DNA of 64,000 nucleotides from the NCBI RefSeq assembly GCF_000167195.1, contig NZ_AADV02000006.1, positions 1 through 64,000 on the forward strand, read 5' to 3'. This DNA comes from Crocosphaera watsonii WH 8501 (GTDB lineage: Bacteria > Cyanobacteriota > Cyanobacteriia > Cyanobacteriales > Microcystaceae). The notes under the pieces were generated by a model that ran no database searches, was not told the origin of the DNA, and saw nothing but the letters and a program-made list of their open reading frames with translations. Position numbers and translations under genes: made by a program. Below, in pieces: positions 55,366-64,000 of this stretch. Position 1 is the first letter of the stretch. The number at the start of each line of letters is the position of its first letter.

Positions 55366-55670
55366 TCAGTTTTTTGGCAAGCAGAGGAGCGAAAAATCCA
55401 CCAACCGGCTAAACAAAGGGTACAGTTGCCGATAACAGTTAAAGACGCTTGTAAGGTCACTAACCAATCTAAAGAAGCTGGATTATCAAAGAAATGCCAG
55501 GTACAAGCACACATGGCACTAACTAAACCTGGTAACATTCCCCAAGACAGCGATCGCCAATATAATTTAGCACTGACTTGGGCATAAGTCCAAACGAATA
55601 AGATAGCCACTGTCCACTCAACGACACTGGAAACATGAACCATCCAAGTTGGAATAGAAAGTACATTCAT
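55359..55670 (-). CDS. DUF2499 (Ycf49-like) membrane protein
   Basis: 103 residues, three membrane segments (VVEWTVAILFVWTYAQVS; LPGLVSAMCACTWHFFD; LTVIGNCTLCLAGWWIF). It matches the cyanobacterial/plastid DUF2499 family, known as Ycf49 in algae, with unknown function. Converges with the pabC-like gene, overlapping its 3' end by a few bases. Confidence 0.85.
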   Translation of the reverse strand: MNVLSIPTWMVHVSSVVEWTVAILFVWTYAQVSAKLYWRSLSWGMLPGLVSAMCACTWHFFDNPASLDWLVTLQASLTVIGNCTLCLAGWWIFRSSACQKTDH

Positions 55671-55686
55671 AAATCACTCATCAACT

Positions 55687-57369
55687 TTATTTCTCTAATA
55701 ATTTATCAACTTTTTCTTGCAAAAGTAAAGAGATTAAAGACTTTAAAAAAAATAAACTAAAAAGTCCGGCAAAACCAAAACAGATTAAAGCAAACTTAGT
55801 ATAAACCGTTGTCATTAGTATAGAAGCTGATAATAAAACAAACCCGGTTAAACAAGCATATATTAAGCTTCTTATCCCTAAATTAATACGTTTTAAAACT
55901 CTTTCATTTTCTAAAGAGCGAACTCTAAACTGTAACTCTCCTCTATCTATTCTTTCTTCGAAACCTCTGAAAAACCTCTCGGAGAGATCAGATTGATTTA
56001 AGCTACTTTTAATCATCTCTTTGGCCTGTCTCACCATGACTGTCACCACACTTCCCCCACTACCACTTAAAGCCAAGTTTTTGACAAAAGGTTGACTAGC
56101 TGCTAATAAATTATACTGAGGATCTAATGCTCTGGCAATACCATCTAATGTTGCCAAAGATTTCAGGATGAATGTCATTTGTGGGGGTAAACGAAAGGGT
56201 TGGCTTTTGAACATCGAATACACCTCATCACTGACTTGTTCAAAAGCACGAACATCCACTGGTTTCTCCCGAAAATTCTCTAATAAAAAGGCAACAATTC
56301 TTTTTACAGGAGTCATATCGTTTAAAGGTTCAATTAAACCCATATAAACCAAGTTATCTACCACTGTATCCGTATCTTTTTTTAAGACAGCAAAAAATAC
56401 TTGGATCATCTGATCCTTGGCAAAGGTTTTAACTTCAGCCATAGTACCAAAATCATAAAAAATCAGTTCTCCCCGTTGACTAACTGCCATGTTCCCAGGG
56501 TGAGGATCTGACTGAAAAAATCCATCGATCAATAATTGCTTTAAATATGAACAAATTCCCAGTTTAATAATGTTATCTAAATTAATATTATTCGCTTCTA
56601 ATGCTGCTCTATCATCTACTTTTATTCCAGGTAAATACTCCAAAGTTAATATTTTCTTGGTGCTATATTTCCAGTGAATTTTAGGTACTTTTATTTGTGA
56701 ATATCCCCGAAAATTAGTGCGAAATCTCTCAGCATTTTTACCTTCGTGAACATAGTCAATTTCTCTAAATAAAATTTCAAAAAATTCTTCATGAACTGCC
56801 TCTAAATTATACTTTTTAAAAGACTTAAAAAATCGAGTTAAAATACGAATTAAACGGTGAACAACTTCAAAATCTAAATTAAAAATTTTTTCTAACCCTG
56901 GTCGTTGCACTTTGACAACAACTTCTTTGCCTGTATATAATTTTGCCCGATGGACTTGTCCTAAACTTGCTGATGCTAAGGGTTCGATTTCAAAGTCGTC
57001 AAATAAATCGTAAACAGGTTTACCCAACTCTCCTTCAATGACAGCGATCGCTTCGTCGGTACTAAAAGGAGGAACGTTATCTTGCAGTTGACTTAATTCT
57101 TGAATATATTCTAAGGGAATTAAATCAGCACGAGTGGATAAAGACTGACCAATTTTAATAAATGTTGGCCCTAGTTGGAGCAAATTTTTGACTAACCATT
57201 TTGCTCGTTTTTGTCTTTGTTTGGAACTATTTTTTCTTAAAAATTTATCCCATAGTATAAATAGTAAAAATTGGAATGTAAATAAGGAGACTTCCCATTG
57301 ACGACCAAGAGGAGAATATCGAGAATGTTGCCATCGTAGTGACTTAGAGGAACCGCGTTTTGTGAGCAT
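55687..57369 (-). CDS. AarF/ABC1/UbiB family protein kinase-like protein
   Basis: 560 residues. It has the KxGQ motif (FIKIGQSLSTRADL), the Ala-rich nucleotide loop (ASASLGQVHRAKL), the Lys in VVVKVQRPGLEKIF and the SDPHPGNMAV and FYDFGTM catalytic segments. Two membrane helices lie at the C-terminus (about 495-545). Cyanobacterial ABC1 proteins act in quinone or membrane lipid homeostasis. Follows the degenerate sensor kinase by 12 bp on the same strand, so probably cotranscribed. Confidence 0.92.
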   Translation of the reverse strand: MLTKRGSSKSLRWQHSRYSPLGRQWEVSLFTFQFLLFILWDKFLRKNSSKQRQKRAKWLVKNLLQLGPTFIKIGQSLSTRADLIPLEYIQELSQLQDNVPPFSTDEAIAVIEGELGKPVYDLFDDFEIEPLASASLGQVHRAKLYTGKEVVVKVQRPGLEKIFNLDFEVVHRLIRILTRFFKSFKKYNLEAVHEEFFEILFREIDYVHEGKNAERFRTNFRGYSQIKVPKIHWKYSTKKILTLEYLPGIKVDDRAALEANNINLDNIIKLGICSYLKQLLIDGFFQSDPHPGNMAVSQRGELIFYDFGTMAEVKTFAKDQMIQVFFAVLKKDTDTVVDNLVYMGLIEPLNDMTPVKRIVAFLLENFREKPVDVRAFEQVSDEVYSMFKSQPFRLPPQMTFILKSLATLDGIARALDPQYNLLAASQPFVKNLALSGSGGSVVTVMVRQAKEMIKSSLNQSDLSERFFRGFEERIDRGELQFRVRSLENERVLKRINLGIRSLIYACLTGFVLLSASILMTTVYTKFALICFGFAGLFSLFFLKSLISLLLQEKVDKLLEK

Positions 57370-57381
57370 ACAACCTTTAAA

Positions 57382-58767
57382 TTACGATGAGGATAATGAT
57401 TGAGGAAGAACCAATCTACATACAATTTTACAATGTTTAGGGTTCTCTGTGGGGAGAGATTCAAGACTAATTTTACCCTGGATGAGTTTAACTAAATCTT
57501 TAACAATATTTAGTCCCACTCCAATACCAGGAATACCACTATCTATAACAATTTGTTCTCGGTAAAAAGGTTCAAAAAACTCGCTAATGTTATTTCGACA
57601 ACCGTGCTCACTTATATTACATAAGGTGATAATAATTAATGAGTCATTATTGTCATTTTCTTTGTTAACTTCTAGGGTAACAGTAGAGTTGGGAATCGAA
57701 AATTTACTGGCATTTGTTAATAATTCTTCAAGAATATTGGTCAAGTGCTGAACATCTGTACTCAGTGGTTCCTCAGGTTCAATATTAAAGTTTGTCTTTA
57801 ATGTTAGATTATTTTTACAATTTTCTTGCCATTTCTCTCGGTAAGAGTCAGTAATATCTATCAGCAGTTTAGTTAAATTAAGAGGAACTAAGTTATAGCA
57901 AAGGTCTTGAGATTTTAAATATTTCAGTTGTAATATTTTTTCATTAATATTGTTAAGCTTATGCCAAGCATCTTCTAACATGGCTATTCTTTTAGCCAAC
58001 TCTTCTGGAGATAATTCTCTAGTTAGTAAAACAGTGATTCCCATCTTAAGTATAGCCAAGGGATTACGAGTTTGATCGCTCATAATCGTAATCATATTGT
58101 AAATAACTTTTCTATTCCATTCTAACTGTTTTTCTAATTGCTTTCTTGTACTTGTCCACCACAGTTTGAGGATTGGATTTTCTTCTAAAAGTTGAGGAAT
58201 ATCACTAAGAGAAAAAGAAGAATCTTTATTAACACTTTTTTCATCAAAAATTTCATCTACTTGACTTAGATGACAAGCCATACCAACAATATTTACAACT
58301 TCTTTTAACTTTGTTTTATCTTGGCTACTCCACTGATAAGAATTTGATTTGCCTAAGAGAATAATCCCATTTGTCTCTCCTTTAAAATCAGTTCTTGCTC
58401 CCAACAGGGACTGAACTTTAATATCCTCAAAGAAAAGTGATAACTTTTGGTATTTTTTGTTGCTTAAATCACTAATTGATTTTAACTTTGAATTATTTTT
58501 TATCTCTTGTACCCAAGGAGTTTGTATTATTTTTGATAGTTTACTTTCATGAATAGTTGCATATTTTCCCTTGGAATTTATCAAGGTATAAAAGTATTTT
58601 GAATGATTAGAAATAATAATAATAGCACAAAAATCAACTAATAATTCTTTACTAAGTATCTGGGTTATCTTGTCTAAAGTTCTACCATAATCCGAGGGAG
58701 CAACAATTGCCTTAATCAAAGATTTTTCTGTGTTATTATCTGTAGAAGAATTTGACATCGTACTCAT
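57382..58767 (-). CDS. GAF-domain histidine kinase-like protein lacking the phosphoacceptor His
   Basis: 461 residues: a GAF-like domain (about 20-170), a linker, a dimerisation-helix region (about 210-275) and a HATPase domain with the N-box LEELLTNASKF (about 345-355) and G-box GIPGIGVGLNIVKD. In the H-box, where SHELRNPL is expected, it reads SDQTRNPLAIL, so Asp231 stands at the phospho-His position. It is likely a non-phosphorylating pseudokinase or a signalling platform. The ATP-binding residues look intact. Confidence 0.82.
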   Translation of the reverse strand: MSTMSNSSTDNNTEKSLIKAIVAPSDYGRTLDKITQILSKELLVDFCAIIIISNHSKYFYTLINSKGKYATIHESKLSKIIQTPWVQEIKNNSKLKSISDLSNKKYQKLSLFFEDIKVQSLLGARTDFKGETNGIILLGKSNSYQWSSQDKTKLKEVVNIVGMACHLSQVDEIFDEKSVNKDSSFSLSDIPQLLEENPILKLWWTSTRKQLEKQLEWNRKVIYNMITIMSDQTRNPLAILKMGITVLLTRELSPEELAKRIAMLEDAWHKLNNINEKILQLKYLKSQDLCYNLVPLNLTKLLIDITDSYREKWQENCKNNLTLKTNFNIEPEEPLSTDVQHLTNILEELLTNASKFSIPNSTVTLEVNKENDNNDSLIIITLCNISEHGCRNNISEFFEPFYREQIVIDSGIPGIGVGLNIVKDLVKLIQGKISLESLPTENPKHCKIVCRLVLPQSLSSS

Positions 58768-59011
58768 AGCATCCGATATATAGATGATTTAATCGTTTCA
58801 TGTAAATTTACAATCCCTTTATCTAACTTCCAAGAAAAAACAGTATTTTCCTCCTTGGGTTCAATCTACATTTTAACTTAGAAAAAGCGCAATCTAATTC
58901 TAAGATGATAAGTTACCGACATATACTTATCATCAGTAATAACGCCGTATTCTTCAACGGTGGATATACGGAAACAAGTGCAAAGAAATATAAACAATTA
59001 AGTGTTAAGAC

Positions 59012-60532
59012 TTATATTCCTAGATCAACGGCGATGCGATGGCTACAAGCAAACCCAGAAAAGGCCACAGCATTGAGTCCTTGACCTGGAAAGGTACTAT
59101 CTCCTACACAGTATAATCCAGGAATAACGGTGCGGTTAAAAGGCATTCCTAGCAACCCTGGTAACTTACGACTGGGAATAGGCCCATAAGTACCATCATT
59201 TCGCCCTAAAAAGCGTCGATGAGTGCGTGGTGTTCCCACTTCTTGATAGTCTAAACCATCAACTAATCCAGGAAATATCTTTTCTAAGCGTTTAATTAAA
59301 TGACTAGCTGCTGCTTCTTTTTTCTGAGAATATTCTTGTTTAGATAGTCCTTCCCATTCGTTAATATAACTGGGAGTAAATGTATGGATAATGTGATGAC
59401 CAGGAGGGGCTAAACTAGGATCGAGTAGGGTGGGAATTGAGACAAAAATGGTTCCTTGTTCATCTTCCATAGTCTCCCATTCTTCCAAAAGAACATGATG
59501 GCATTCTGTTCCTATGGGTAAAACTTCAGATTTAACCCCTAAATGTAAGCTTAAGAAACTAGGGGATTTTTCATAACGTTGTTGCCATTTTTCTTCCTTT
59601 TTAGGGAGTGGATTGTTGGTCAATAATTTTTCAAATGTATCCCAACGAGTGGCATTAGAAACAATACGTTTTGCCCTATATTCTTTGCCATCGGCTAATC
59701 TAACTCCCACTGCTTTACCCTGTTCCATTAAAATATTAGTAACACGGGCTTTATATTGAATTTCACCACCAAATTTTTCTAAACCTTCGACTAATTTTTC
59801 GGAAATAGTTCCCACACCCCCTTTCGGATAATTTATACCCCCATAATGTCGATCTGAAAACACCATTCCTGCATTGATCATAGGTGTTTTTCCTGCCGGA
59901 ACCACTGACCAACAATAACACTCCATATCAATGAACTTTAGTAGTTCGGGATCACTGATATAACGACGAGCAATATCTCCTGCATTTTGGGGTAAGTATT
60001 TCACCAACCCTAAACAAGCAAAAGGGTGCTGAAAAAATACTCTCATCAGGTATCTAGGTTCTTCTAAGGAAAGTAATTCCATGGCATTTAGGCAGTTAAA
60101 AACTTGCCAGCATTCGTCATAAAAGCGACGAATACCTATCTTTTCATGAGGAAACTTAGCCGTTAATTCTTCGATAAATTTACCATAATTTTTGTGTACT
60201 TTTAGCTCTAAATTGTTAGGTAAATGGTAATGTATTTGTACAGGGTCGGGGATGGTTTCCATACTCATATTAACCCCCTCTAAAGCACGGGTTAAAAGGT
60301 TAGTGGTTCCTTCTGTGCCAAAACCAAAAATCATCGATGCACCTACATCAAAGCGATAACCTTCCCGTTCAAAATAAGCGGCACTTCCCCCAGGAATTAA
60401 ATACTTTTCTAAGACCAATACTTTCGCTCCTTTGGCTGCGAGTTGGGTAGCTGTCACTAACCCCCCCATTCCCGAACCGATAACGATAACATCGTAGTCT
60501 TGTTTTGCGATCGCCGTTCCTGTCCTAGTCAT
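59012..60532 (-). CDS. crtH: Prolycopene/carotenoid isomerase CrtISO (CrtH)
   Basis: 506-residue FAD-dependent phytoene-desaturase-like enzyme. The dinucleotide motif [20 protein letters not shown] begins at residue 15 and [16 protein letters not shown] follows; the C-terminal FAD contact is [20 protein letters not shown]. It converts poly-cis-lycopene to the all-trans form in carotenoid synthesis. Standard length, intact. Confidence 0.93.
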   Translation of the reverse strand: MTRTGTAIAKQDYDVIVIGSGMGGLVTATQLAAKGAKVLVLEKYLIPGGSAAYFEREGYRFDVGASMIFGFGTEGTTNLLTRALEGVNMSMETIPDPVQIHYHLPNNLELKVHKNYGKFIEELTAKFPHEKIGIRRFYDECWQVFNCLNAMELLSLEEPRYLMRVFFQHPFACLGLVKYLPQNAGDIARRYISDPELLKFIDMECYCWSVVPAGKTPMINAGMVFSDRHYGGINYPKGGVGTISEKLVEGLEKFGGEIQYKARVTNILMEQGKAVGVRLADGKEYRAKRIVSNATRWDTFEKLLTNNPLPKKEEKWQQRYEKSPSFLSLHLGVKSEVLPIGTECHHVLLEEWETMEDEQGTIFVSIPTLLDPSLAPPGHHIIHTFTPSYINEWEGLSKQEYSQKKEAAASHLIKRLEKIFPGLVDGLDYQEVGTPRTHRRFLGRNDGTYGPIPSRKLPGLLGMPFNRTVIPGLYCVGDSTFPGQGLNAVAFSGFACSHRIAVDLGI

Positions 60533-60572
60533 GTTTGATTACAATTTCTTAACATTTCTAGTTTATCAGTTA

Positions 60573-61100
60573 TCAGTTACTACTAAAATTAGGCAGTAGG
60601 TAGATCACTCCAGAAAGTATAGTTAAGAAGACTGATAGCCAAAAAACTGTTATAGAGATAGTTTCCCAAGGTTGAGGCAAAGGGGCGATCAGTAGTGCGA
60701 TCGCCGTGATTTGGCTGACTGTTTTTAATTTTCCCCAAATATTTGCTCCTTGAATGGTGGTGTTTCCGGTTAAGTTTGGGTTAATACGCCATCCGGCGAT
60801 CGCTATTTCTCGGCCTAATATTAAGAACACTCCCCAGGCCGGAACTTGTTGCAGAGAAATCAAACTTAAGAGGGGTGCAAGTACCAATAATTTATCAACT
60901 AAAGGGTCGAGAAATTTGCCTAATTCAGTCACTTGATTTAACTTTCTAGCTAAATAACCATCTACCCAGTCTGTTGAGGCAGCAAGGAGGAAAATAACGA
61001 GGCTGAGCCAACGATGAGAAGGGGTAGGAGTAGTGAGGAAATAGAAAAGAAAAGGAAGTCCTATTAAACGGGAAATTGTGATCGAATTAGGTAAATTCAT
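60573..61100 (-). CDS. pgsA: Phosphatidylglycerophosphate synthase
   Basis: CDP-alcohol phosphatidyltransferase. The signature D-x2-DG-x2-AR-x8-G-x3-D-x3-D is complete in DWVDGYLARKLNQVTELGKF followed by LDPLVDK. Four to five membrane helices. The start is taken as Met10 of the longest frame (MNLPNSITISRLIGLPF, 61100), which fits the family; the upstream codons (from 61127) lack homology. It makes phosphatidylglycerol phosphate, a lipid needed by photosystem II. Confidence 0.92.
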   Translation of the reverse strand: MNLPNSITISRLIGLPFLFYFLTTPTPSHRWLSLVIFLLAASTDWVDGYLARKLNQVTELGKFLDPLVDKLLVLAPLLSLISLQQVPAWGVFLILGREIAIAGWRINPNLTGNTTIQGANIWGKLKTVSQITAIALLIAPLPQPWETISITVFWLSVFLTILSGVIYLLPNFSSN

Positions 61101-61157
61101 GGATAATTGATAATGGCTAATTGTCATAGCGAGATTAGCAGGAATCTCTTGAACTTC

Positions 61158-61778
61158 TTAATCATAAAGGGTAGTGCCATATTCAGGAATGTTTAATGCT
61201 TTTTCAATTTGCTGATGTAAAGCTTCTATTGTAGAAGAATTATCTAGAACAAGGTCGGCTTTTTGTATTTTCTCTTCAAGGGGTAGTTGACTTTTTATAC
61301 GGGCGATCGCTTCTTGTTTGGTTAGATTATTTCTACTCATTAGTCGTTCTAGTTGTTGTTCATAAGAACAATAAACTACCCAAATTTCTGTGACTAAATG
61401 GGTTAATTTTGATTCAAAAAGTAAGGGAATATCTAATACTATAATTGTCTCTTCATATTTGAATATATCTTCTTTAAATCTCTGTCTTACGTAGGGATGA
61501 ATTTGGCTTTCTAACCATGTTTTTTCTCTCGAATTATTAAAAATAATATTACCTAATTTTTTCCGATCTAATTCCCCATTGTTTAAGCAAATTTCTGTTC
61601 CATATCGTTGTTTAATCGTTTGTAAAATAGGTGAGTTTCCCTCAACTGCTTCCCTAGCATAAATATCAGCATCCAACACTCGAATATGACAAACAGTTGT
61701 TAAATAACGGGAAACTGTTGTTTTTCCGGTGCTGATACCTCCTGTCAAACCAATAATTCTTCTTGAGTGTTCATTCAT
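61158..61778 (-). CDS. coaE: Dephospho-CoA kinase
   Basis: 206 residues. P-loop GLTGGISTGKTTV (about 10-22), the LDADIYAREAV motif and the lid/binding region RLMSRNNLTKQEAIARIKSQ. It catalyses the last step of coenzyme A synthesis. Located 31 bp past the longest pgsA frame on the same strand, an apparent operon. Confidence 0.95.
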   Translation of the reverse strand: MNEHSRRIIGLTGGISTGKTTVSRYLTTVCHIRVLDADIYAREAVEGNSPILQTIKQRYGTEICLNNGELDRKKLGNIIFNNSREKTWLESQIHPYVRQRFKEDIFKYEETIIVLDIPLLFESKLTHLVTEIWVVYCSYEQQLERLMSRNNLTKQEAIARIKSQLPLEEKIQKADLVLDNSSTIEALHQQIEKALNIPEYGTTLYD

Positions 61779-61935
61779 GTTAACAACTAAAATAAGGCTA
61801 GGGTTTTCAGAAAATATTATCTACAAGGTTATTCTGTTGAAGAGATTATAAGTGAATTACCAACACTGAGCTTAGAGAAAATTTATTTGTGAAAGTTAGT
61901 TTTTTACTAGATGCTCAATAATGAGTTTAGTAACT

Positions 61936-63639
61936 TTAAAAACCTAGTTCTGCCCTAGCATTTTCTGCTGCTGCAAATAACTCTTCATCAGATAACTGTG
62001 ACCAGTCTGTTTCCCCGATTTCTGCATAGAATTCTTGATCATAAGCACGAGTTCTGATAACAACTGGCATCGGCACAGCGTGACCTAAGATTAAAGCTTG
62101 TTGTTTAGAATCTAACTTTGCTAACACCGACCTTAAATTTTGTCCCCCAGAAACTCCAGTAAAAATAGCCTCAATATCCTTTTCATCGTTTAGTAAACAA
62201 GTAATTCTTGTACCAACTTGTGACATCACTTCATTATCAATTCCCGATGGTCTTTGGTCCACTACTAAGAGTGTAACAAAATATTTTCTCATCTCCCTAG
62301 CAATGGTTCCAAAGATGGTTTGATGGACAATTTTCGAGTCTAAAAAACGGTGTGCTTCTTCGATGGTAATCACTAATTGTCGGGGGCGATCGCTCGGACT
62401 TTTGGTTTGGAGAAATCGCTCAGCTTTCTTGACATAACTACCGTGAATCCGTCGAGTAATCATATTAGTTGCTAACATATAAGAAAGCATATTAGACTGA
62501 GAACCAAATTCAATAACAACGTGCTTTCCAGCGTCCAAAGATTCTAATACCTGATTAATATAATTATGGGGACAAGCGGGGCGTAAATATTTTAAATTAT
62601 CTAATCTCATTAACTTACGTTGTAGGGACATAATTGACCCTGCATGACCTTGTTTTTCCTGACAAAACATTTTTATATCTTCATTAGTCATGTTTATTAA
62701 CTGCATGATCCATGTCTTACCATATTCTGCTTCTAAAATGTTGGCATTATCCAAACTAGCTTCCGAAATACCTAATTCATGTCCCACTAAACGGATATCT
62801 TCGATATCAATTTGATCGTAACTTAAATACAATTCTTGAGCATCATTAACCCCTCTTCTTTTAGTAGACTCAGGATCTAAAGTATAAATTTCTACTTGTC
62901 CAGGAAACAGTTGACGTAACCCTTTCACAGTGGAAACTTCTTTCCCTTCTTTCATCGCTTCCCAACCGTATTCTGAGTGCATATCAAACATTAAATTAAC
63001 CGCAGCTTGTTTACGAATAATCCCAGAAATTAATAGGCGAGTTAAAAAAGATTTCCCTGTTCCAGACTTACCAAAAACCCCATTACTACGCTCAACAAAA
63101 CGATCTAAATCAATACAGATTGGCACCTCCATATCTAAGGGTTTCCCTATGGCAAAATTTCGCCGTGTGTGGTCATCTTCCCAACCAAAAACAGCCCTAA
63201 AATCTTGCTCAGAAGCTTCATAAACTTGACTAAAATGGGTGGGAATAGTTTTCACCGGAAGCAATTCTAAATCAGCATTGGTTTGCGCTTGAAACGATCC
63301 TAAAGAAGTATCTTCCGTTTGAGAATTATTATTTTTCTCCCCTTCTGTGGGGGTAAACATTAACATGGGTGCTAATTCTACATTGCCATAAGTAGCACTA
63401 CCGGCTAAGACATCCCTCATAAACGTATCTTGAAAATTGGGAGGGTTGGCTAAAATACGGGGGTTAGCGGTTCCTAGAGAAACATCGGTCAACAAACAGA
63501 AAAACCGCGATCGCACCCCCTGCACCACCAAAAATTTTCCCACTCGCATTTGTTCGACGGAAACATCAGAATGTAAACGAACTTCTAACCCTTGTGAAAG
63601 GGAACCTTGAACAACTGCACCGAGGGGATGATCTGTCAT
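61936..63639 (-). CDS. HerA-type DUF87 ATPase
   Basis: 567 residues with an N-terminal HAS-barrel-like region (about 1-90), Walker A FGKSGTGKSFLTRLL (about 189-203), Walker B LVITIEEAHRFL (about 403-414), and the arginine-finger-type segments IAREMRKYFVTLLVVDQRPS and VGTRITCLLND. HerA/FtsK-superfamily hexameric translocase. No nurA-type nuclease gene is nearby. The C-terminal region is acidic. Confidence 0.88.
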   Translation of the reverse strand: MTDHPLGAVVQGSLSQGLEVRLHSDVSVEQMRVGKFLVVQGVRSRFFCLLTDVSLGTANPRILANPPNFQDTFMRDVLAGSATYGNVELAPMLMFTPTEGEKNNNSQTEDTSLGSFQAQTNADLELLPVKTIPTHFSQVYEASEQDFRAVFGWEDDHTRRNFAIGKPLDMEVPICIDLDRFVERSNGVFGKSGTGKSFLTRLLISGIIRKQAAVNLMFDMHSEYGWEAMKEGKEVSTVKGLRQLFPGQVEIYTLDPESTKRRGVNDAQELYLSYDQIDIEDIRLVGHELGISEASLDNANILEAEYGKTWIMQLINMTNEDIKMFCQEKQGHAGSIMSLQRKLMRLDNLKYLRPACPHNYINQVLESLDAGKHVVIEFGSQSNMLSYMLATNMITRRIHGSYVKKAERFLQTKSPSDRPRQLVITIEEAHRFLDSKIVHQTIFGTIAREMRKYFVTLLVVDQRPSGIDNEVMSQVGTRITCLLNDEKDIEAIFTGVSGGQNLRSVLAKLDSKQQALILGHAVPMPVVIRTRAYDQEFYAEIGETDWSQLSDEELFAAAENARAELGF

Positions 63640-64000
63640 TTTACAGGGATTGATACACTACATATAGGGTTATGATCTACAACGCAACCCTATGGGTATT
63701 GTATCGCAGGGAACAATATTATTACTTAGACTTGATCCGTGGTTAGAAGAAATAAGGCCAAGGAAAACACTCATTTTCGGATTTTTTGTCTTTTAGAAAA
63801 AGCTCAAGGAATGGGTAATTTTTCTATTTCTTCCTCTTTGTTGATTGATTTGGTCTTCAAGGCAAATTTTTATTTTGACTATTTAAAGATCCTAAAACTA
63901 CGGTTCCTAGCAGAAATGTTACCATGAGGTTGAAAAACATTGTATTAGCAGCAATTCCTAGAAAAATCAAGCTAAAGTTGAGAAAAACTTTCTGAAACGG
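63640..64000. other. Window end without a supported gene
   Basis: A 62-codon frame starting GTG at 63739 has no recognisable domain and ends in hydrophobic/aromatic codons typical of AT-rich non-coding DNA. Another short frame begins ATG at 63924 and stops before the window end. Neither is supported. Confidence 0.3.

Noticed and set aside
63739-63927. A 62-codon ORF at the window end.
   Set aside because: No start signal, no domain, and composition typical of AT-rich intergenic DNA.
1-64000. tRNA or rRNA genes.
   Set aside because: No cloverleaf-like or rRNA-like stretch was recognised on either strand; a covariance search was not possible here.

Overview
The window is from a cyanobacterium. 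Direct signs are an allophycocyanin operon (apcA-apcB-apcC), a carotene isomerase of the crtH/crtISO type, a DUF2499 (Ycf49-like) protein, an slr0144-slr0152-like photosystem II cluster with V4R, ferredoxin and phycobiliprotein-like members, a PEP-CTERM tail, and many GCGATCGC (HIP1) octamers. The AT-rich sequence and very heavy insertion-sequence load suggest the Crocosphaera/Cyanothece group of unicellular diazotrophs. That placement is inference; no rRNA marker is present.

Layout. 0-1.5 kb: nested mobile DNA, with an IS630 end and an IS1380-type MITE both inside one tnpB gene. 1.5-9.2 kb: phoH, hypD, an IsrB-type RNA-guided nuclease gene with a structured upstream RNA, the apc operon and a degenerate GspE/PilB-like ATPase. 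9.2-28.4 kb: an insertion-sequence graveyard (IS5-like x2, IS1380 x2, IS630 x2, ISAzo13, a group II intron RT fragment, IS605 remnants) with pieces of a glycosyltransferase, a membrane protein, a PEP-CTERM protein, an Uma2 nuclease and a polysaccharide polymerase-like protein between the elements. 28.4-32.3 kb: ordinary chromosomal genes (TerC, alpha/beta hydrolase, YidD, ABC permease). 32.7-39.2 kb: a candidate membrane-signalling module (zinc-ribbon/periplasmic-binding-like protein, VWA protein, tubulin-like GTPase with GYF_2 tail) with a MNT-HEPN toxin-antitoxin pair inside it; two of the three module genes are broken. 39.4-46.3 kb: a second mobile block (IS630, IS1380, and an NF041680-type element with a divergent passenger gene and three copies of a 21-bp palindrome). 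46.3-49.6 kb: the slr0144-slr0152-like cluster, cut at its 5' side by the mobile block and carrying a nonsense codon in its TPR gene. 49.6-52 kb: IS605 remnant, short inverted-repeat element and IS1634. 52-64 kb: conserved housekeeping genes, mostly on the minus strand (HEAT-repeat protein, pabC-like, DUF2499, AarF/ABC1 kinase, degenerate histidine kinase, crtH, pgsA, coaE, HerA-type ATPase).

Two features dominate. First, elements of at least eight families have inserted into one another and into genes, and several now sit between unrelated flanks, which implies recombination or deletion between copies. Second, many non-mobile genes carry single in-frame stops (TAA and TGA) or one-base frameshifts whose downstream frame still encodes the expected protein. 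These look like recent pseudogenes, although assembly errors cannot be excluded from sequence alone.

The most unusual systems are the IsrB/omega-RNA element between hypD and apcA, the palindrome-bearing NF041680 element with its passenger gene, and the tubulin-like/VWA/periplasmic-binding module.
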